Assembly (NCBI RefSeq): GCF_002814095.1
Contig: NZ_CP021913.1
Location: 4,222,501 to 4,286,500 of the forward strand
DNA from: Sagittula sp. P11
GTDB taxonomy: Bacteria > Pseudomonadota > Alphaproteobacteria > Rhodobacterales > Rhodobacteraceae
Reading direction: 5' to 3'
DNA: 64,000 nt
Numbering within the stretch: the stretch's first letter is position 1; every line of letters begins with the position of its first letter. The notes below the pieces were generated by a model. That model had not been told where the DNA came from. It made no database searches and saw only the letters and a program-made list of their open reading frames with translations. The translations under genes were made by a program, and so were the position numbers. Shown piece by piece: positions 45,064-53,887 of the stretch.

Positions 45064-46818
45064 TTACACCAGAACCGCGCCCTTGCCGGCGATGGCGTTT
45101 GTGGCCTTGGCTTCGCCGAGCAGCATCTTGTTGTGCGGCTCGCCCGAGGGGATCATCGGGAAGCAGTTCTCGTGCTTCTCGACGAGGCAGTCGAAGACCA
45201 CCGGGCCGTCGTACTCCAGCATCTCCATGATCGCGTCGTCGAGGTCGGCGGGATCGGAGATCGAGATGCCCTTGCAGCCGAAGGCCTCTGCCAGCTTCAC
45301 GAAGTCGGGCAGCGATTCCGACCACGAGTGCGAGTAACGCTCGCCGTGCAGAAGCTGCTGCCACTGGCGGACCATGCCGAGGCGCTCGTTGTTGAGGATG
45401 AACTGCTTGACCGGCAGGCGGTACTGGGTCGCGGTGCCGAGCTCCTGCATGTTCATCAGCCACGAGGCTTCGCCCGCCACGTTGATGACGAGGCTTTCGG
45501 GATGCGCCATCTGCACGCCGATGGAGGCCGGGAAGCCGTAGCCCATCGTGCCGAGGCCACCGGAGGTCATCCAGCGGTTCGGATCCTCGAAGCCGAGGAA
45601 CTGCGCGGCCCACATCTGGTGCTGGCCGACCTCGGTGCAGATGTAGCGGTCCTTGCCCTTGGTGAGCTCTTCGAGACGCTGCAGCGCGTACTGCGGCTTG
45701 ATCGTCTTGTCGGAGTTCTTGTAGGACAGGCAGTTGACCTTCTTCCATTCGTCGATGCGCTTCCACCACTTGGCCAGCGCCTCGCGGTTGACCTTGCGGC
45801 CGCGCGATTTCCAGAGCGCCAGCACGTCCTCGAGGACATGGGCGATGTCGCCGACGATCGGGATGTCGGTCTTGATGACCTTGTTGATCGAGGACGGGTC
45901 GATGTCGACGTGCACCTTACGGCTGTCCGGGCTGAACGCATCGATGCGGCCGGTGATCCGGTCGTCGAAGCGGGCGCCGAGGTTGATCATCAGGTCGCAG
46001 CCGTGCATCGCGAGGTTGGCCTCGTAAAGACCGTGCATCCCGAGCATCCCCAGCCAGGCCTTGCCCGACGCGGGGTAGGCGCCGAGACCCATCAGCGTGG
46101 AGGTGATCGGGAAGCCGGTGGCCTCCACCAGTTCACGCAGCAGTTGCGAGGCCGCCGGGCCCGAGTTGATGACGCCGCCGCCGGTGTAGAAAACCGGCTT
46201 CTCGGCGGTCTCGATCGCCTCCACGAGGTCCTCGATCATCTCCATGTCGCCCTTGACCTGCGGCTGGTAATGCCGGGTCGAGACCGAAGGCTTCGGCTGG
46301 TAGGTGGCGGAGGCGAACTGCACGTCCTTCGGGATGTCGACGAGCACCGGGCCGGGACGGCCGGCGGTGGCGACGTGGAAGGCCTCGTGGATGGTGGCGG
46401 ACAGGCGCTCCGTCTCCTTCACCAGCCAGTTGTGCTTGGTGCAGGGGCGGGTGATGCCGACGGTGTCCGCCTCCTGGAAGGCGTCGGAGCCGATCATGAA
46501 GGTCGGCACCTGGCCGGTGAGGACAACCAGCGGGATCGAGTCCATCAGCGCGTCGGTCAGGCCGGTCACGGCGTTCGTGGCGCCCGGGCCCGAGGTCACG
46601 AGCACGACGCCCGGCTTGCCGGTCGAGCGGGCATAGCCCTCGGCCATGTGCACCGCGCCCTGTTCGTGCCGCACCAGAACGTGACGGATGTCGTTCTGCT
46701 GAAAGATCTCGTCATAAATCGGTAGAACCGCGCCGCCCGGGTAGCCGAATACGACTTCCACGCCCTGATCCTTGAGGGCCTGGACCACCATTTTCGCTCC
46801 GGTCATCTGACGTGTCAT
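45064..46818 (-). CDS. ilvI: Acetolactate synthase large (catalytic) subunit
   Basis: The enzyme makes acetolactate or acetohydroxybutyrate, the first common step of valine, leucine and isoleucine synthesis. I take ATG 46818 (GGAG upstream), 584 residues. The ThDP-activating glutamate is in RHEQGAVHMAEGYARST. The ThDP/Mg motif near residue 448 reads VAGEASWLMN, so the canonical GDG is GEA, with E450 where Asp is usual. A leader peptide and attenuator lie upstream at 46894-46998. It is the first gene of ilvI-orf-ilvH. Confidence 0.97.
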   Translation of the reverse strand: MTRQMTGAKMVVQALKDQGVEVVFGYPGGAVLPIYDEIFQQNDIRHVLVRHEQGAVHMAEGYARSTGKPGVVLVTSGPGATNAVTGLTDALMDSIPLVVLTGQVPTFMIGSDAFQEADTVGITRPCTKHNWLVKETERLSATIHEAFHVATAGRPGPVLVDIPKDVQFASATYQPKPSVSTRHYQPQVKGDMEMIEDLVEAIETAEKPVFYTGGGVINSGPAASQLLRELVEATGFPITSTLMGLGAYPASGKAWLGMLGMHGLYEANLAMHGCDLMINLGARFDDRITGRIDAFSPDSRKVHVDIDPSSINKVIKTDIPIVGDIAHVLEDVLALWKSRGRKVNREALAKWWKRIDEWKKVNCLSYKNSDKTIKPQYALQRLEELTKGKDRYICTEVGQHQMWAAQFLGFEDPNRWMTSGGLGTMGYGFPASIGVQMAHPESLVINVAGEASWLMNMQELGTATQYRLPVKQFILNNERLGMVRQWQQLLHGERYSHSWSESLPDFVKLAEAFGCKGISISDPADLDDAIMEMLEYDGPVVFDCLVEKHENCFPMIPSGEPHNKMLLGEAKATNAIAGKGAVLV

Positions 46819-46900
46819 AACTGTCTCCGATCTTGACACTTGGGCGGGATTGCCCGGGTTCGGTATTGCATCGCGCTGCGCGGGCAGCGGGCATAAAAAA

Positions 46901-46923
46901 GCCCCCGGTCGGCTGACGGGGGC
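46901..46923 (-). terminator. ilv attenuator (Rho-independent terminator)
   Basis: Read on the minus strand: GCCCCCGTC, loop, GACCGGGGGC (one bulged base), then CTTTTTTA. It lies between the leader peptide stop and ilvI, so it can end transcription before the structural genes. Confidence 0.9.
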
Positions 46924-46967
46924 GCATGGGGACCTGGAAGGGTGTCCGCGTTAGCGGCCCATGCGCC
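46921..46967 (-). promoter_or_regulatory. ilv antiterminator pairing
   Basis: GGCGCATGGG (minus strand, 46967-46958, in the end of the leader peptide gene) pairs perfectly over ten bases with CCCATGCGCC (46930-46921). That second arm shares the start of the terminator stem, so the two structures exclude each other. Confidence 0.8.
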
Positions 46968-46998
46968 TTTCTCCTACGATGACTACTAGAGTGATCAT
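46951..46998 (-). CDS. ilv operon leader peptide
   Basis: A 15-codon frame from ATG 46998 to TAA 46951 encodes MITLVVIVGERRMGR. AAGGAG lies nine bases upstream. Codons 2-8 are I, T, L, V, V, I, V: six of seven are branched-chain residues, with threonine (isoleucine precursor) the seventh. CTA and GTA are used, which are rare in such GC-rich DNA. Ribosome stalling on these codons when branched-chain tRNAs are uncharged would free the antiterminator and allow ilvI transcription. This is classical transcription attenuation, as in E. coli ilv leaders. Confidence 0.88.
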   Translation of the reverse strand: MITLVVIVGERRMGR

Positions 46999-47416
46999 GC
47001 CAGAGGCTCCTTCTTGCGGGGGCAGTTGTATGGGCCATGCGCCGGGGCGTCAACCGCAGAAAGCCCTGTGAGGGGGCATTTCGCGCAGATATTTTTCCAT
47101 TTGTTGCGCCAGAGGGGGCGTTCTTGGAATTTTTGTCGCCGCCAAAGCGCGGGATTTGAGCGGAGATGCGCCGATATTCGATTGCGCGGGGCAGTTGTGC
47201 ATCCTCGCAGGGGTCATCGGACGAAAGGTCTTGCAGGGGGCGTGGAGCCAAGGGTTTCAATGGTTTGCCGGGCGAAGGGCTGGCGCACCATGGGGTGTCG
47301 TGCCGATTCTGCAACATTTCTGCTCAAATTCGTGAGTTGATCGGATCAACGCTTTCCCGCACTGTCGAAGCAGGCGGCATCGAAGAGCGCCGAGCAGACC
47401 CGAGGGATTTTCAGCG

Positions 47417-47629
47417 ATGACCCGTAACGTCTTCTTTCGTGATTTCACCCTGTGCAAGGCGGCGGCCCTGGTGGGGTTGATCGGTGCGGCACTGGTGTTG
47501 GGCGGCGTACCCAAGGCGGAGCCCGACATGGCCGGTGCGGCGGAAGCGAATGCGGTGCTGTTGGTTCCTGCGGTCCTGTCCGCTCCTGACCTCGGTTGCG
47601 ATCCGCATGAGACTGGCGTCAACATCTGA
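47417..47629 (+). CDS. Small hypothetical protein with N-terminal membrane/signal segment
   Basis: The 70-residue product has a basic start (MTRNVFFRDFTLCK) and a hydrophobic stretch (AAALVGLIGAALVLGGV), which could be a signal anchor. A short tail with one further cysteine follows. GAGGG precedes the ATG at about 15 bases, which is rather far. A strong terminator follows at 47660, supporting a real transcript. No family is recognised. Confidence 0.5.
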   Translation: MTRNVFFRDFTLCKAAALVGLIGAALVLGGVPKAEPDMAGAAEANAVLLVPAVLSAPDLGCDPHETGVNI

Positions 47630-47659
47630 CGCAAGAACTACCCAAGGCACGTTACCTCT

Positions 47660-47686
47660 ACCGGCTCCTTCGGGAGCCGGTTTTTT
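47660..47686 (+). terminator. Rho-independent terminator
   Basis: ACCGGCTCC, loop TTCG, GGAGCCGGT, then TTTTTC: a perfect nine-base stem with a T run, ending the small gene at 47417. It lies between converging genes. Confidence 0.93.
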
Positions 47687-47722
47687 CTTGGCATCGGCAT
47701 GTGGCTGAGGTGGCGCTGCGCG

Positions 47723-48361
47723 TCAGAAGTTGACGCTGGTGCCCTGCAGGACGCCGTGTTCCAGCGCGTAGCGGGTCAGGCCTGCGGTGGTGGCGATGCC
47801 CAGCTTGCGCTTGATGTTCTTGCGGTGGGTTTCCACCGTGCGCACGGAGATGTCGAGCGCCACGGCCACCTCCTTGTTGGACTTGCCCTGCGCCAGTTGC
47901 AGCAGGATCGTCTGTTCGCGGGTGGTCAGCGGGTCGCGCCCGCCGGTGTTGATCGGGGTCAGCGCGCCGGAGGCCCCGGTGCAGAGGTATCGCTCGCCCC
48001 GCATCACCGCGTCGATGGCATGCTTGATCTCGTCGGTGGGCACGTCCTTCAGCACGTAGCCCCGCGCGCCGTGGCTGAGCGCGGTCGAGATGTATTCCGG
48101 CGTGTCGTGCATCGAGAGAACGAGGATGCGGGTGTCGGGCGCACGTTCGAGGATCATCTCGGTCGCCGACAAACCGCCGAGGCCCGGCATGTTCAGGTCC
48201 ATGAGGATCACGTCGGGGTCGAGCTCTTCCAGTCGGTCGATCATCGACTGCCCGTCCGACAGCGTCGCCACGACGGAAATGTCGTCGTAGCTGTCGAGGA
48301 TGGCTTCGATGCCTTCGGCCACAAGTGGGTGGTCGTCGACGATGGTCACGCGCGTCGTCAT
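47723..48361 (-). CDS. LuxR/NarL-family response regulator
   Basis: The 212-residue protein has a receiver domain with acidic pocket VDDH (D9, D10), phosphoacceptor D55 in ILMDLNMPG, the S/T-K pair in VLSMHD and YVLKDVP, and a C-terminal GerE/LuxR HTH (about 148-208: LTTREQTILLQLAQGKSNKEVA, and VRTVETHRKNIKRKLG for the recognition helices). Its start overlaps the kinase stop by four bases (ATGA), so the pair is one two-component system. Targets are not known; the neighbouring TRAP operon is the obvious candidate. Confidence 0.95.
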   Translation of the reverse strand: MTTRVTIVDDHPLVAEGIEAILDSYDDISVVATLSDGQSMIDRLEELDPDVILMDLNMPGLGGLSATEMILERAPDTRILVLSMHDTPEYISTALSHGARGYVLKDVPTDEIKHAIDAVMRGERYLCTGASGALTPINTGGRDPLTTREQTILLQLAQGKSNKEVAVALDISVRTVETHRKNIKRKLGIATTAGLTRYALEHGVLQGTSVNF

Positions 48362-49770
48362 CCTTTGGCCTTCCGTTTGGGCGCGCCTTCTTCCGGCGGC
48401 AGCAGATGGGAGAGGGGGACCTGTGCCTCTACCACGGTCCCGGTGCGCGAGGAAAGCACCCTGAGCGTTCCGCCGAGCTGATCCATCCGCTCCTGCATGT
48501 TTCTGAGGCCGATGCCCGTGGTGGGGCGGCTGCGGTCGCCCATGCCCTTTCCGTTGTCGACGACCCGCAGCGTGGCGCCGGAGCGGTGGCCGCGCAGGTC
48601 GATCGACACCTCGGTCGCGCCGGAATGGCGTTCGACGTTGGTCAGCGCCTCCTGCGCGATGCGGTAGAGCGCGATCTTGGCGTCCTGCGACAGGCGGTTG
48701 CGGAAGACCACGGTTTCGAACCGCGTGTCGATGCCGGTGCGGGTGCGGAAGTCGTCGGTCAGCGACTTGATCGCCGGGCCGAGGCCGAGGTCGTCCAGCA
48801 CGCCGGGGCGCAGGTCGCGCGAGATGCGCCGCACCTCGGTGATCGCGCGAGAGAGGTTGTCGGCGCCCTTGGCCAGCGATTCCTCGGCGCGCGGATCGCC
48901 GGAGGACAGCCGGCGGCGGGCGATGTCGAGAGCGTATCTCACCCCCACGAGGATCTGGCTGATGCTGTCGTGCAGTTCACGCGCGACGCGGCCGCGTTCG
49001 TCCTCCTGCGCGTCGAGCACGCGCTGGGTCAGGTGCTTGAGCTTGGCGTCGGCCAGGCGGCGTTCGCGGATGTTGATGACGAGGCCGGAGATGAAGACCA
49101 GGAGCAGCGCCGAGAGGGTGATGGCGCCGATCCACTGGAAGGTGCGGTGAACGCGGTCCTCGACCTCTGCCCGGGCGGCGGCGACGGTCTGGAGCACGTC
49201 GTCGATGAAGACGCCGGTGCCCACCGCCCACCGCCATGACGGGAAGGAGGTGACATAGGTGATCATCCGCGCGTCCTCGCCCGTGGAGGGTTTGGGCCAG
49301 AGGTGTTCGACGTAGCCCGCGCCGGAGCGGGCGGTGTTGATGAACTCCTGCACCACGGGCGTGCCTTCGCTGTCGCGCATCTCCCACTGGTTGGTGTTGA
49401 TCAGCTCCGTCTGGCGGGGCGAGACGAGGTTCAACCCGTCGTAGTCGTAGACGAAGAAGAAGCCCTCGTCGCCGTAGATCATCGCGGCGAGGATCTGCAT
49501 GACCTGCCGCTTGGCGTCCTCGTCGTCGGGCGGGGCGGAGCCGTAGATGAAGTAGAAGCCGTTGCGGGCCTGCGTGACGTAGTTCCTCAGCTCGCGCTTC
49601 TTCGCCTCGATGAGCTGGGTCTCGAGGCCGCGGATCTCGCGGTCGGCCAGCGTGCGCGCCTGTTCCGCCACCAGAAGGGCTATGGCGGACACCGCGAGGA
49701 TCAGCGGCAGCGAGGCCAGCAGGAAGAGCTTCTGACCGTAGGAGAGGCGGTGGCGTTTCATCAGGCCCAT
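48358..49770 (-). CDS. Cache-domain sensor histidine kinase (HisKA_3/NarL type)
   Basis: With ATG 49770 (ATG 49761 is equally possible) the protein has 470 residues. The order is TM1 (about 15-35), a periplasmic single-Cache domain (about 40-205, with EGFFFVYDYDGLNLVSP and WRWAVGTGVFIDD), TM2 (about 212-235), and HisKA_3 with the phosphorylated H267 in ARELHDSISQILVG. The HATPase_c domain follows, with VVDNGKGMGDRS and TGIGLRNMQERM. Cache domains of this kind usually sense small organic acids or amines. It is coupled to the LuxR-type regulator and divergent from an MFS gene. Confidence 0.95.
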   Translation of the reverse strand: MGLMKRHRLSYGQKLFLLASLPLILAVSAIALLVAEQARTLADREIRGLETQLIEAKKRELRNYVTQARNGFYFIYGSAPPDDEDAKRQVMQILAAMIYGDEGFFFVYDYDGLNLVSPRQTELINTNQWEMRDSEGTPVVQEFINTARSGAGYVEHLWPKPSTGEDARMITYVTSFPSWRWAVGTGVFIDDVLQTVAAARAEVEDRVHRTFQWIGAITLSALLLVFISGLVINIRERRLADAKLKHLTQRVLDAQEDERGRVARELHDSISQILVGVRYALDIARRRLSSGDPRAEESLAKGADNLSRAITEVRRISRDLRPGVLDDLGLGPAIKSLTDDFRTRTGIDTRFETVVFRNRLSQDAKIALYRIAQEALTNVERHSGATEVSIDLRGHRSGATLRVVDNGKGMGDRSRPTTGIGLRNMQERMDQLGGTLRVLSSRTGTVVEAQVPLSHLLPPEEGAPKRKAKG

Positions 49771-49898
49771 GGTGCAATGAAAGCAGAGCACGGGGCCGGG
49801 GAAAAGGGGCATCGGTCGCGCGGGCGGCCCGGAATGCGGCTTCCGGTCCGGGGCGCGGCGCACTAGCCTGCGGAAAAGACCGGCATGAGGGGCACGAC

Positions 49899-51119
49899 AT
49901 GGCAGGCGCATTGATCCGGGAGAACCGCAACTACCGGCTGCTGATCTCGGCCAGCGCGGTGTCGAACCTTGGCGACGGGATCGGCATGGTGGCGCTGCCC
50001 TGGCTCGCGACGCTGCTGACGCAGGACCCGGTGCTGATCGCCGCCGTCGCCACAGCGCAGCGCCTGCCGTGGACGCTGTTCGCGCTGCCGGCGGGGGTCT
50101 GGACCGACCGCTCCGACCGGCGGCTGATGATGGTGCGCGCCGACCTCGTGCGCGTGGTGCTGATGGGGCTGACGCTGGGCATGGTCCTGTCGCCGGTGCA
50201 GGAGGGCGGGATCTGGGCGCTGGTGCTGATCGCCTTCCTGTTCGGCACGGCGGAGGTGATCCGCGACAACGCCGCCCAGACGGTGCTGCCCTCCATCGTG
50301 CCGCATGATGCGCTGGAGCGGGCCAACGGCCAGATGTGGAGTGCCGAGCAGGTCACGGGGCAGTTCATCACGCCGCCGCTGGCCGGGCTGCTGATCGCCT
50401 CGTCCATCGCGCTGCCGTTCGGGGCGGATGCTTCCTTCTACGCCATTTCCGCCGCGCTGGTCTGGCTGATCGCGCTGCCGGCGCGGCCGGGCGGCGCCGC
50501 GGCGCGGTTCTGGCCCGCGCTGGTGGAGGGGCTGGCATGGATGCGCGCCAATCCGACGGTGCTGCGGCTGGCGGTGATGCTGGGCGTCATCAACGCGGTT
50601 TTCACCGGCGGCATGACGGTGCTGGTGCTTTATGCGCAGGAGGTGCTGGGGATGTCCTCGGCGGGTTACGGCCTGCTGCTGACGCTGGGTGCCTGCGGCG
50701 GCGTGCTGGGCGGGCTGACGGCGCCCCGCGTGGCGGCGCGGCTGGGGATGCGGGCGGCGCTGCTTGTGGCGCTGGTCCTCTTCGTGGCGGTGCACCTGAT
50801 GCTGGGGCTTTTCGCGTCGCCCGTGGTGGCGGGGCTGGCGCTGTTCACCGAGGCGCTGGGGGGCATGTTGTGGAACGTGGTGACCGTCAGCTACCGCCAG
50901 CGGCTGATCCCGGATGCGCTCTTGGGGCGGGTGAATTCCGTCTACCGCTTCCTCGGCTGGGGCGCGATGCCGCTGGGGGCGATGGGGGCCGGGGCGCTGG
51001 TCTCGGTGCTGGAGCCGGACATGGGCCGGGCGGCGGCGCTGCACGCACCCTACCTGCTGGGCGCGGCGGTCAGTTCGGGTCTGCTGGTCTACGCCGTAGC
51101 GCGGCTGCGGTTCGACTGA
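49899..51119 (+). CDS. MFS transporter (MFS_3 / enterobactin-exporter-like)
   Basis: The 406-residue protein has GAGGGG before its ATG and about twelve hydrophobic segments. The N-terminal ENRNYRLLISASAVSNLGDG and the motif A-like GVWTDRSDRRLMM near residue 65 match the MFS_3 group (EntS-like exporters and macrolide pumps). Substrate is unknown. It lies between the two-component genes and the TRAP operon, but a 610-base gap separates it from the latter. Confidence 0.88.
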   Translation: MAGALIRENRNYRLLISASAVSNLGDGIGMVALPWLATLLTQDPVLIAAVATAQRLPWTLFALPAGVWTDRSDRRLMMVRADLVRVVLMGLTLGMVLSPVQEGGIWALVLIAFLFGTAEVIRDNAAQTVLPSIVPHDALERANGQMWSAEQVTGQFITPPLAGLLIASSIALPFGADASFYAISAALVWLIALPARPGGAAARFWPALVEGLAWMRANPTVLRLAVMLGVINAVFTGGMTVLVLYAQEVLGMSSAGYGLLLTLGACGGVLGGLTAPRVAARLGMRAALLVALVLFVAVHLMLGLFASPVVAGLALFTEALGGMLWNVVTVSYRQRLIPDALLGRVNSVYRFLGWGAMPLGAMGAGALVSVLEPDMGRAAALHAPYLLGAAVSSGLLVYAVARLRFD

Positions 51120-51729
51120 CCCGGGCGCCAACAGGACCAAGGTGACGCTGCCGGGCGGGTCATTGCCGTGGCAGGCCTTGTCGTGAAGGCGTTGTCGGGC
51201 TGGCGGTTCGGGCCGCTTGCCGGGACAGCCCGGCCGCCATCGGGGGAATGCGCGATGGCGGCCGGTGTGCCCCGCCGCAGGTTCTGGCTATGCAGGCGCT
51301 GCAGACAGGAAACCGCCGTTTCGTGAGTGGTGGCAGGGAAGGCATCCAGCGGTCCGGTCGTCGAGGGGGAGGGGAACTCTGGACGCGGGATGCGCTCCGG
51401 CGGCGGTTGTGGAGGGAGAGGTGAAATATGGCTGGCTGTTCAAGGGTTTCAAGGCAGCCTCCGCGGGCCGTAAAGGTATGGTTTGAATACATCAAATCGT
51501 AACACAGATTCGCGCATGAGTGAAGTTCACCGCCGCGAATAATTTACCATAGGTTGTATTCCGGGGGCAGGTTCACGTCACGAGCGGCATTTTCGGGTCA
51601 TTTATCCGGCCCGTCTGCGCAGTAGTGGGTATTTCCAACCCAGGGAATCGTACCTAGTCTGCCTCCACTTTCAACGATCCGCGCAGAGTGGGGAGCCCTG
51701 CGCATCAAGAACAATCTGGGAGGATTTCA
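51120..51729. other. Long upstream region of the TRAP operon
   Basis: These 610 bases contain no gene I can support; a plus-strand frame of 89 codons at 51217 has poor composition and no binding site. From about 51480 the sequence becomes AT-richer and looks regulatory. It holds TTTGA-N5-TCAAA at 51482-51496, a TTACCATAGGTTGTATT segment at 51544, and a GTAGTGGGTATTTCC...GTACCTAGT stretch at about 51620-51659 nearer the dctP-type gene. Confidence 0.5.
51482..51496 (+). promoter_or_regulatory. Short inverted repeat upstream of the TRAP operon
   Basis: TTTGA-ATACA-TCAAA, about 235 bases ahead of the TRAP binding-protein gene. It is symmetric but short. It is not a proper FNR site, because the spacing is one base too small. 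Confidence 0.3.
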
Positions 51730-52815
51730 ATGGATCGTCGTTCTTTTCTTCGCGCGTCCACCGTGGGCGCGGGCGCTGCAGCTGCGTCCACGCTGGCCGC
51801 TCCGGTCTATGCACAGGGCCAGCGCACGCTGACCATGGTGACGTCGTGGCCGCGCGGTTTCGCGGTTCTCGATGACGCGGCGCAGTACCTCGTGAAATTC
51901 GTCGGCGAGCTGTCCGACGGCAATCTGACCATCGACCTGAAGGCCCCGGGCGAGCTGGTGGGCGCGTTCGAAGTGTTCGACGCCGTGTCCTCGGGCCAGG
52001 CCGACATGTACCACGCCGCCGACTACTACTTCATCGGCCAGCACCCGGGCTTTGCCTATTACACGGCCGTGCCGTTCGGCGGTACCGCGCAGGAAATGGT
52101 GAACTGGTACTACCACGGCGGCGGCCAGGAGCTGCACGACGAACTGGGCATGATCTTCAACCTGAAGGGCCTGATGGCGGGCAACTCCGGTTCGCAGTCG
52201 GGCGGCTGGTTCCGCAACGAGATCAAGTCGGCCGACGACTTCAACGGCCTGAAGTTCCGCATGCCGGGCCTTGGCGGCCAGGTGTTGGGCAAGCTGGGCG
52301 CATCGGTTCAGAACATCCCGGGCGGCGAGTTGTACCAGGCTCTGTCCTCCGGTGCCCTCGACGGTCTGGAGTGGGTCGGCCCGCTGGCGGACGAGCGCGC
52401 GGGCTTCCAGGAAGTGGCGAAGATCTATTACACCGCCGGTTTCCACGAGCCGGGCTCCGCTCTGTCGGCGAACGTCAACCTCGACGTCTGGAACGACCTC
52501 AGCGACACCCACAAGGCGATCCTGAACTACGGCTCCATGGCGACCACGCACTACCAGCTGGCCGAGACGCTGGCCAACAACGGTGCGGCGCTGGCGCGTC
52601 TGCAGGCGCAGGGCGTGAAGACGCTGCAGTTTTCGGACGACGTGTGGGACGCCTTCGGCGCGGCGTCGAAGGAAGTCATGGACGAGAACATGAACGACGA
52701 GCTGTTCGCCAAGATCCGCAACTCCTTCGAGGAGAGCCTCGCGACCTCCGCAAGCTGGATCAACAAGTCGGACGGCTTCTACGTGCAGCAGCGCGTGCGC
52801 GTGCTGGGGCAGTAA
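51730..52815 (+). CDS. TRAP transporter substrate-binding protein (DctP, TakP/FcbT1 type)
   Basis: The start ATG 51730 follows GGAGG. The 361-residue protein opens MDRRSFLRASTVGAGAAAAS, a twin-arginine signal ending around APVYAQ. The mature part belongs to the mannitol/chloroaromatic/2-oxoacid subgroup, with TSWPRGFAVLDDAAQYLV, FGGTAQEMVNWYYHGGGQEL and KFRMPGLGGQVLGKLGASVQNIP. Rhodobacter TakP of this group binds pyruvate and other 2-oxoacids; the substrate here is not decided. A hairpin follows before the permease genes, which would keep binding-protein mRNA in excess. Confidence 0.93.
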   Translation: MDRRSFLRASTVGAGAAAASTLAAPVYAQGQRTLTMVTSWPRGFAVLDDAAQYLVKFVGELSDGNLTIDLKAPGELVGAFEVFDAVSSGQADMYHAADYYFIGQHPGFAYYTAVPFGGTAQEMVNWYYHGGGQELHDELGMIFNLKGLMAGNSGSQSGGWFRNEIKSADDFNGLKFRMPGLGGQVLGKLGASVQNIPGGELYQALSSGALDGLEWVGPLADERAGFQEVAKIYYTAGFHEPGSALSANVNLDVWNDLSDTHKAILNYGSMATTHYQLAETLANNGAALARLQAQGVKTLQFSDDVWDAFGAASKEVMDENMNDELFAKIRNSFEESLATSASWINKSDGFYVQQRVRVLGQ

Positions 52816-52834
52816 CCGAGACCGAACGGGTGAC

Positions 52835-52856
52835 GGGGCCCCCTGCGGGGGGCTCC
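52835..52856 (+). terminator. Intercistronic hairpin after the TRAP binding protein
   Basis: GGGGCCCCC, loop TGC, GGGGGGCTCC (one mismatch), then GTTTCC. It probably acts as a partial terminator or mRNA stabiliser between the dctP-type and dctQ-type genes. Confidence 0.6.
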
Positions 52857-52953
52857 GTTTCCGCATCCGGGCGCTGCGCCTCGCGCGCCGCGCCCGTCGT
52901 GCCGCAGGCGGTCCGAAAGGGGCCGGCGGCCACCGGGACAATTGGGGGTCATC

Positions 52954-53871
52954 ATGGACGAGACCGCGGCAGGCGGCGGGATTCTGAGCGGGATCGGTTG
53001 GGTCCTGCAGAACATCGCCATGTCTTTCTACAACCTTGGCTACGCCATCACCCATCCGGCGAGCTGGCTGGACTGGAGCGATCAGACGGCCATCATGCGC
53101 TTCATCTACTACGGCGCCTCGGTGGAGCTGTGGTTCATCGTCGTCACCTTCTTCCTCGTGCTCTTCGCGATCGGCCTGTGGAAGCGGTCCTTCCTGTGGG
53201 GCGTGGTGATCGGGCTTGAGTTCTTCGGCAACTGGGTCGGGCGCTTCTTCGCCTGGGCGGGCCTCCTGATGGTCCTGCAACAGGTGATCATCGTCTTCAT
53301 CCAGCGCATATTCGCGCGCCCCGACATCGTCGTGGGCTTCGGCATCCCCATCGGGTTCGACATCTCGTGGTGGGCGGAAGAGCTGAAGCTTTACAACGCG
53401 ATGGTGGTGGCGCTGTGCCTTGCCTACACCTTCATCCAGGGCGGCCACGTTCGGGTCGACCTCGTCTATTCCGCGGTCAGCTTCCGCACCAAGCGGATCA
53501 TCGACATGGCGGGGTCGCTGTTCTTCATGATCCCCATGGCGACGCTGATCTGGCTGTATACCTGGTACTTCCAGTGGCGGTCGCTGATCGTGCCGCCGGT
53601 CAATCCCACCGATCCGCTGGACCGGCTGGAGATGAAGGCCCGCGCGCTGCGCTGGAACGTGGAGACCATCGGGTTCAGCCCCAACGGCTTCACCGCCTAC
53701 TTCCTGTTCAAGATCCTGATGGTCATCATGGTCGGCATGATCTTCATCCAGGCATGGACCTTCTTCTTCCGCTCGTACCTCGAGTTCGTCGAAGGAGAGG
53801 AGTCGGAGGGCAAGTACCTCGACAGGGACAAGGTGGAAACGGGCGAAGAAGCCTACGACCACGCCGAATTC
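52954..53871 (+). CDS. TRAP transporter small permease subunit (DctQ), enlarged
   Basis: From ATG 52954 the coding part has 305 codons plus stop. DctQ subunits usually have about 160-220 residues and four helices. This one has extra N-terminal helices (about 10-110, with IMRFIYYGASVELWFIVVTFFLVLF as the first strong one) before the conserved core, around LKLYNAMVVALCLAYTFIQGGHVRVDL. The tail is acidic (EGEESEGKYLDRDKVETGEE). It forms the membrane complex with the DctM subunit encoded 17 bases downstream. Confidence 0.88.
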
Positions 53872-53887
53872 TGAAGGATCGAACACC

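Larger units (their letters stand above)
46819..47416. other. Region upstream of ilvI, with ilv leader and promoter
   Basis: The first 180 bases hold the ilv leader peptide, antiterminator and attenuator described separately. The remaining stretch (about 47000-47416) should hold promoters for ilvI (minus) and for the small gene at 47417 (plus). I see no other gene. Confidence 0.6.

Noticed and set aside
51217-51486. An 89-codon gene between the MFS and TRAP genes
   Set aside because: No ribosome binding site, arginine/glycine-rich noise composition, and no recognisable pattern.
51482-51496. FNR site before the TRAP operon
   Set aside because: TTTGA-N5-TCAAA lacks the spacing of TTGAT-N4-ATCAA; kept only as a generic inverted repeat.
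22017-51560. TTACCATRGGTTGTATT shared by 22017-22033 and 51544-51560
   Set aside because: Sixteen of seventeen bases match, but a pair that similar is expected by chance in 64 kb, and the two lie in unlike settings and orientations.
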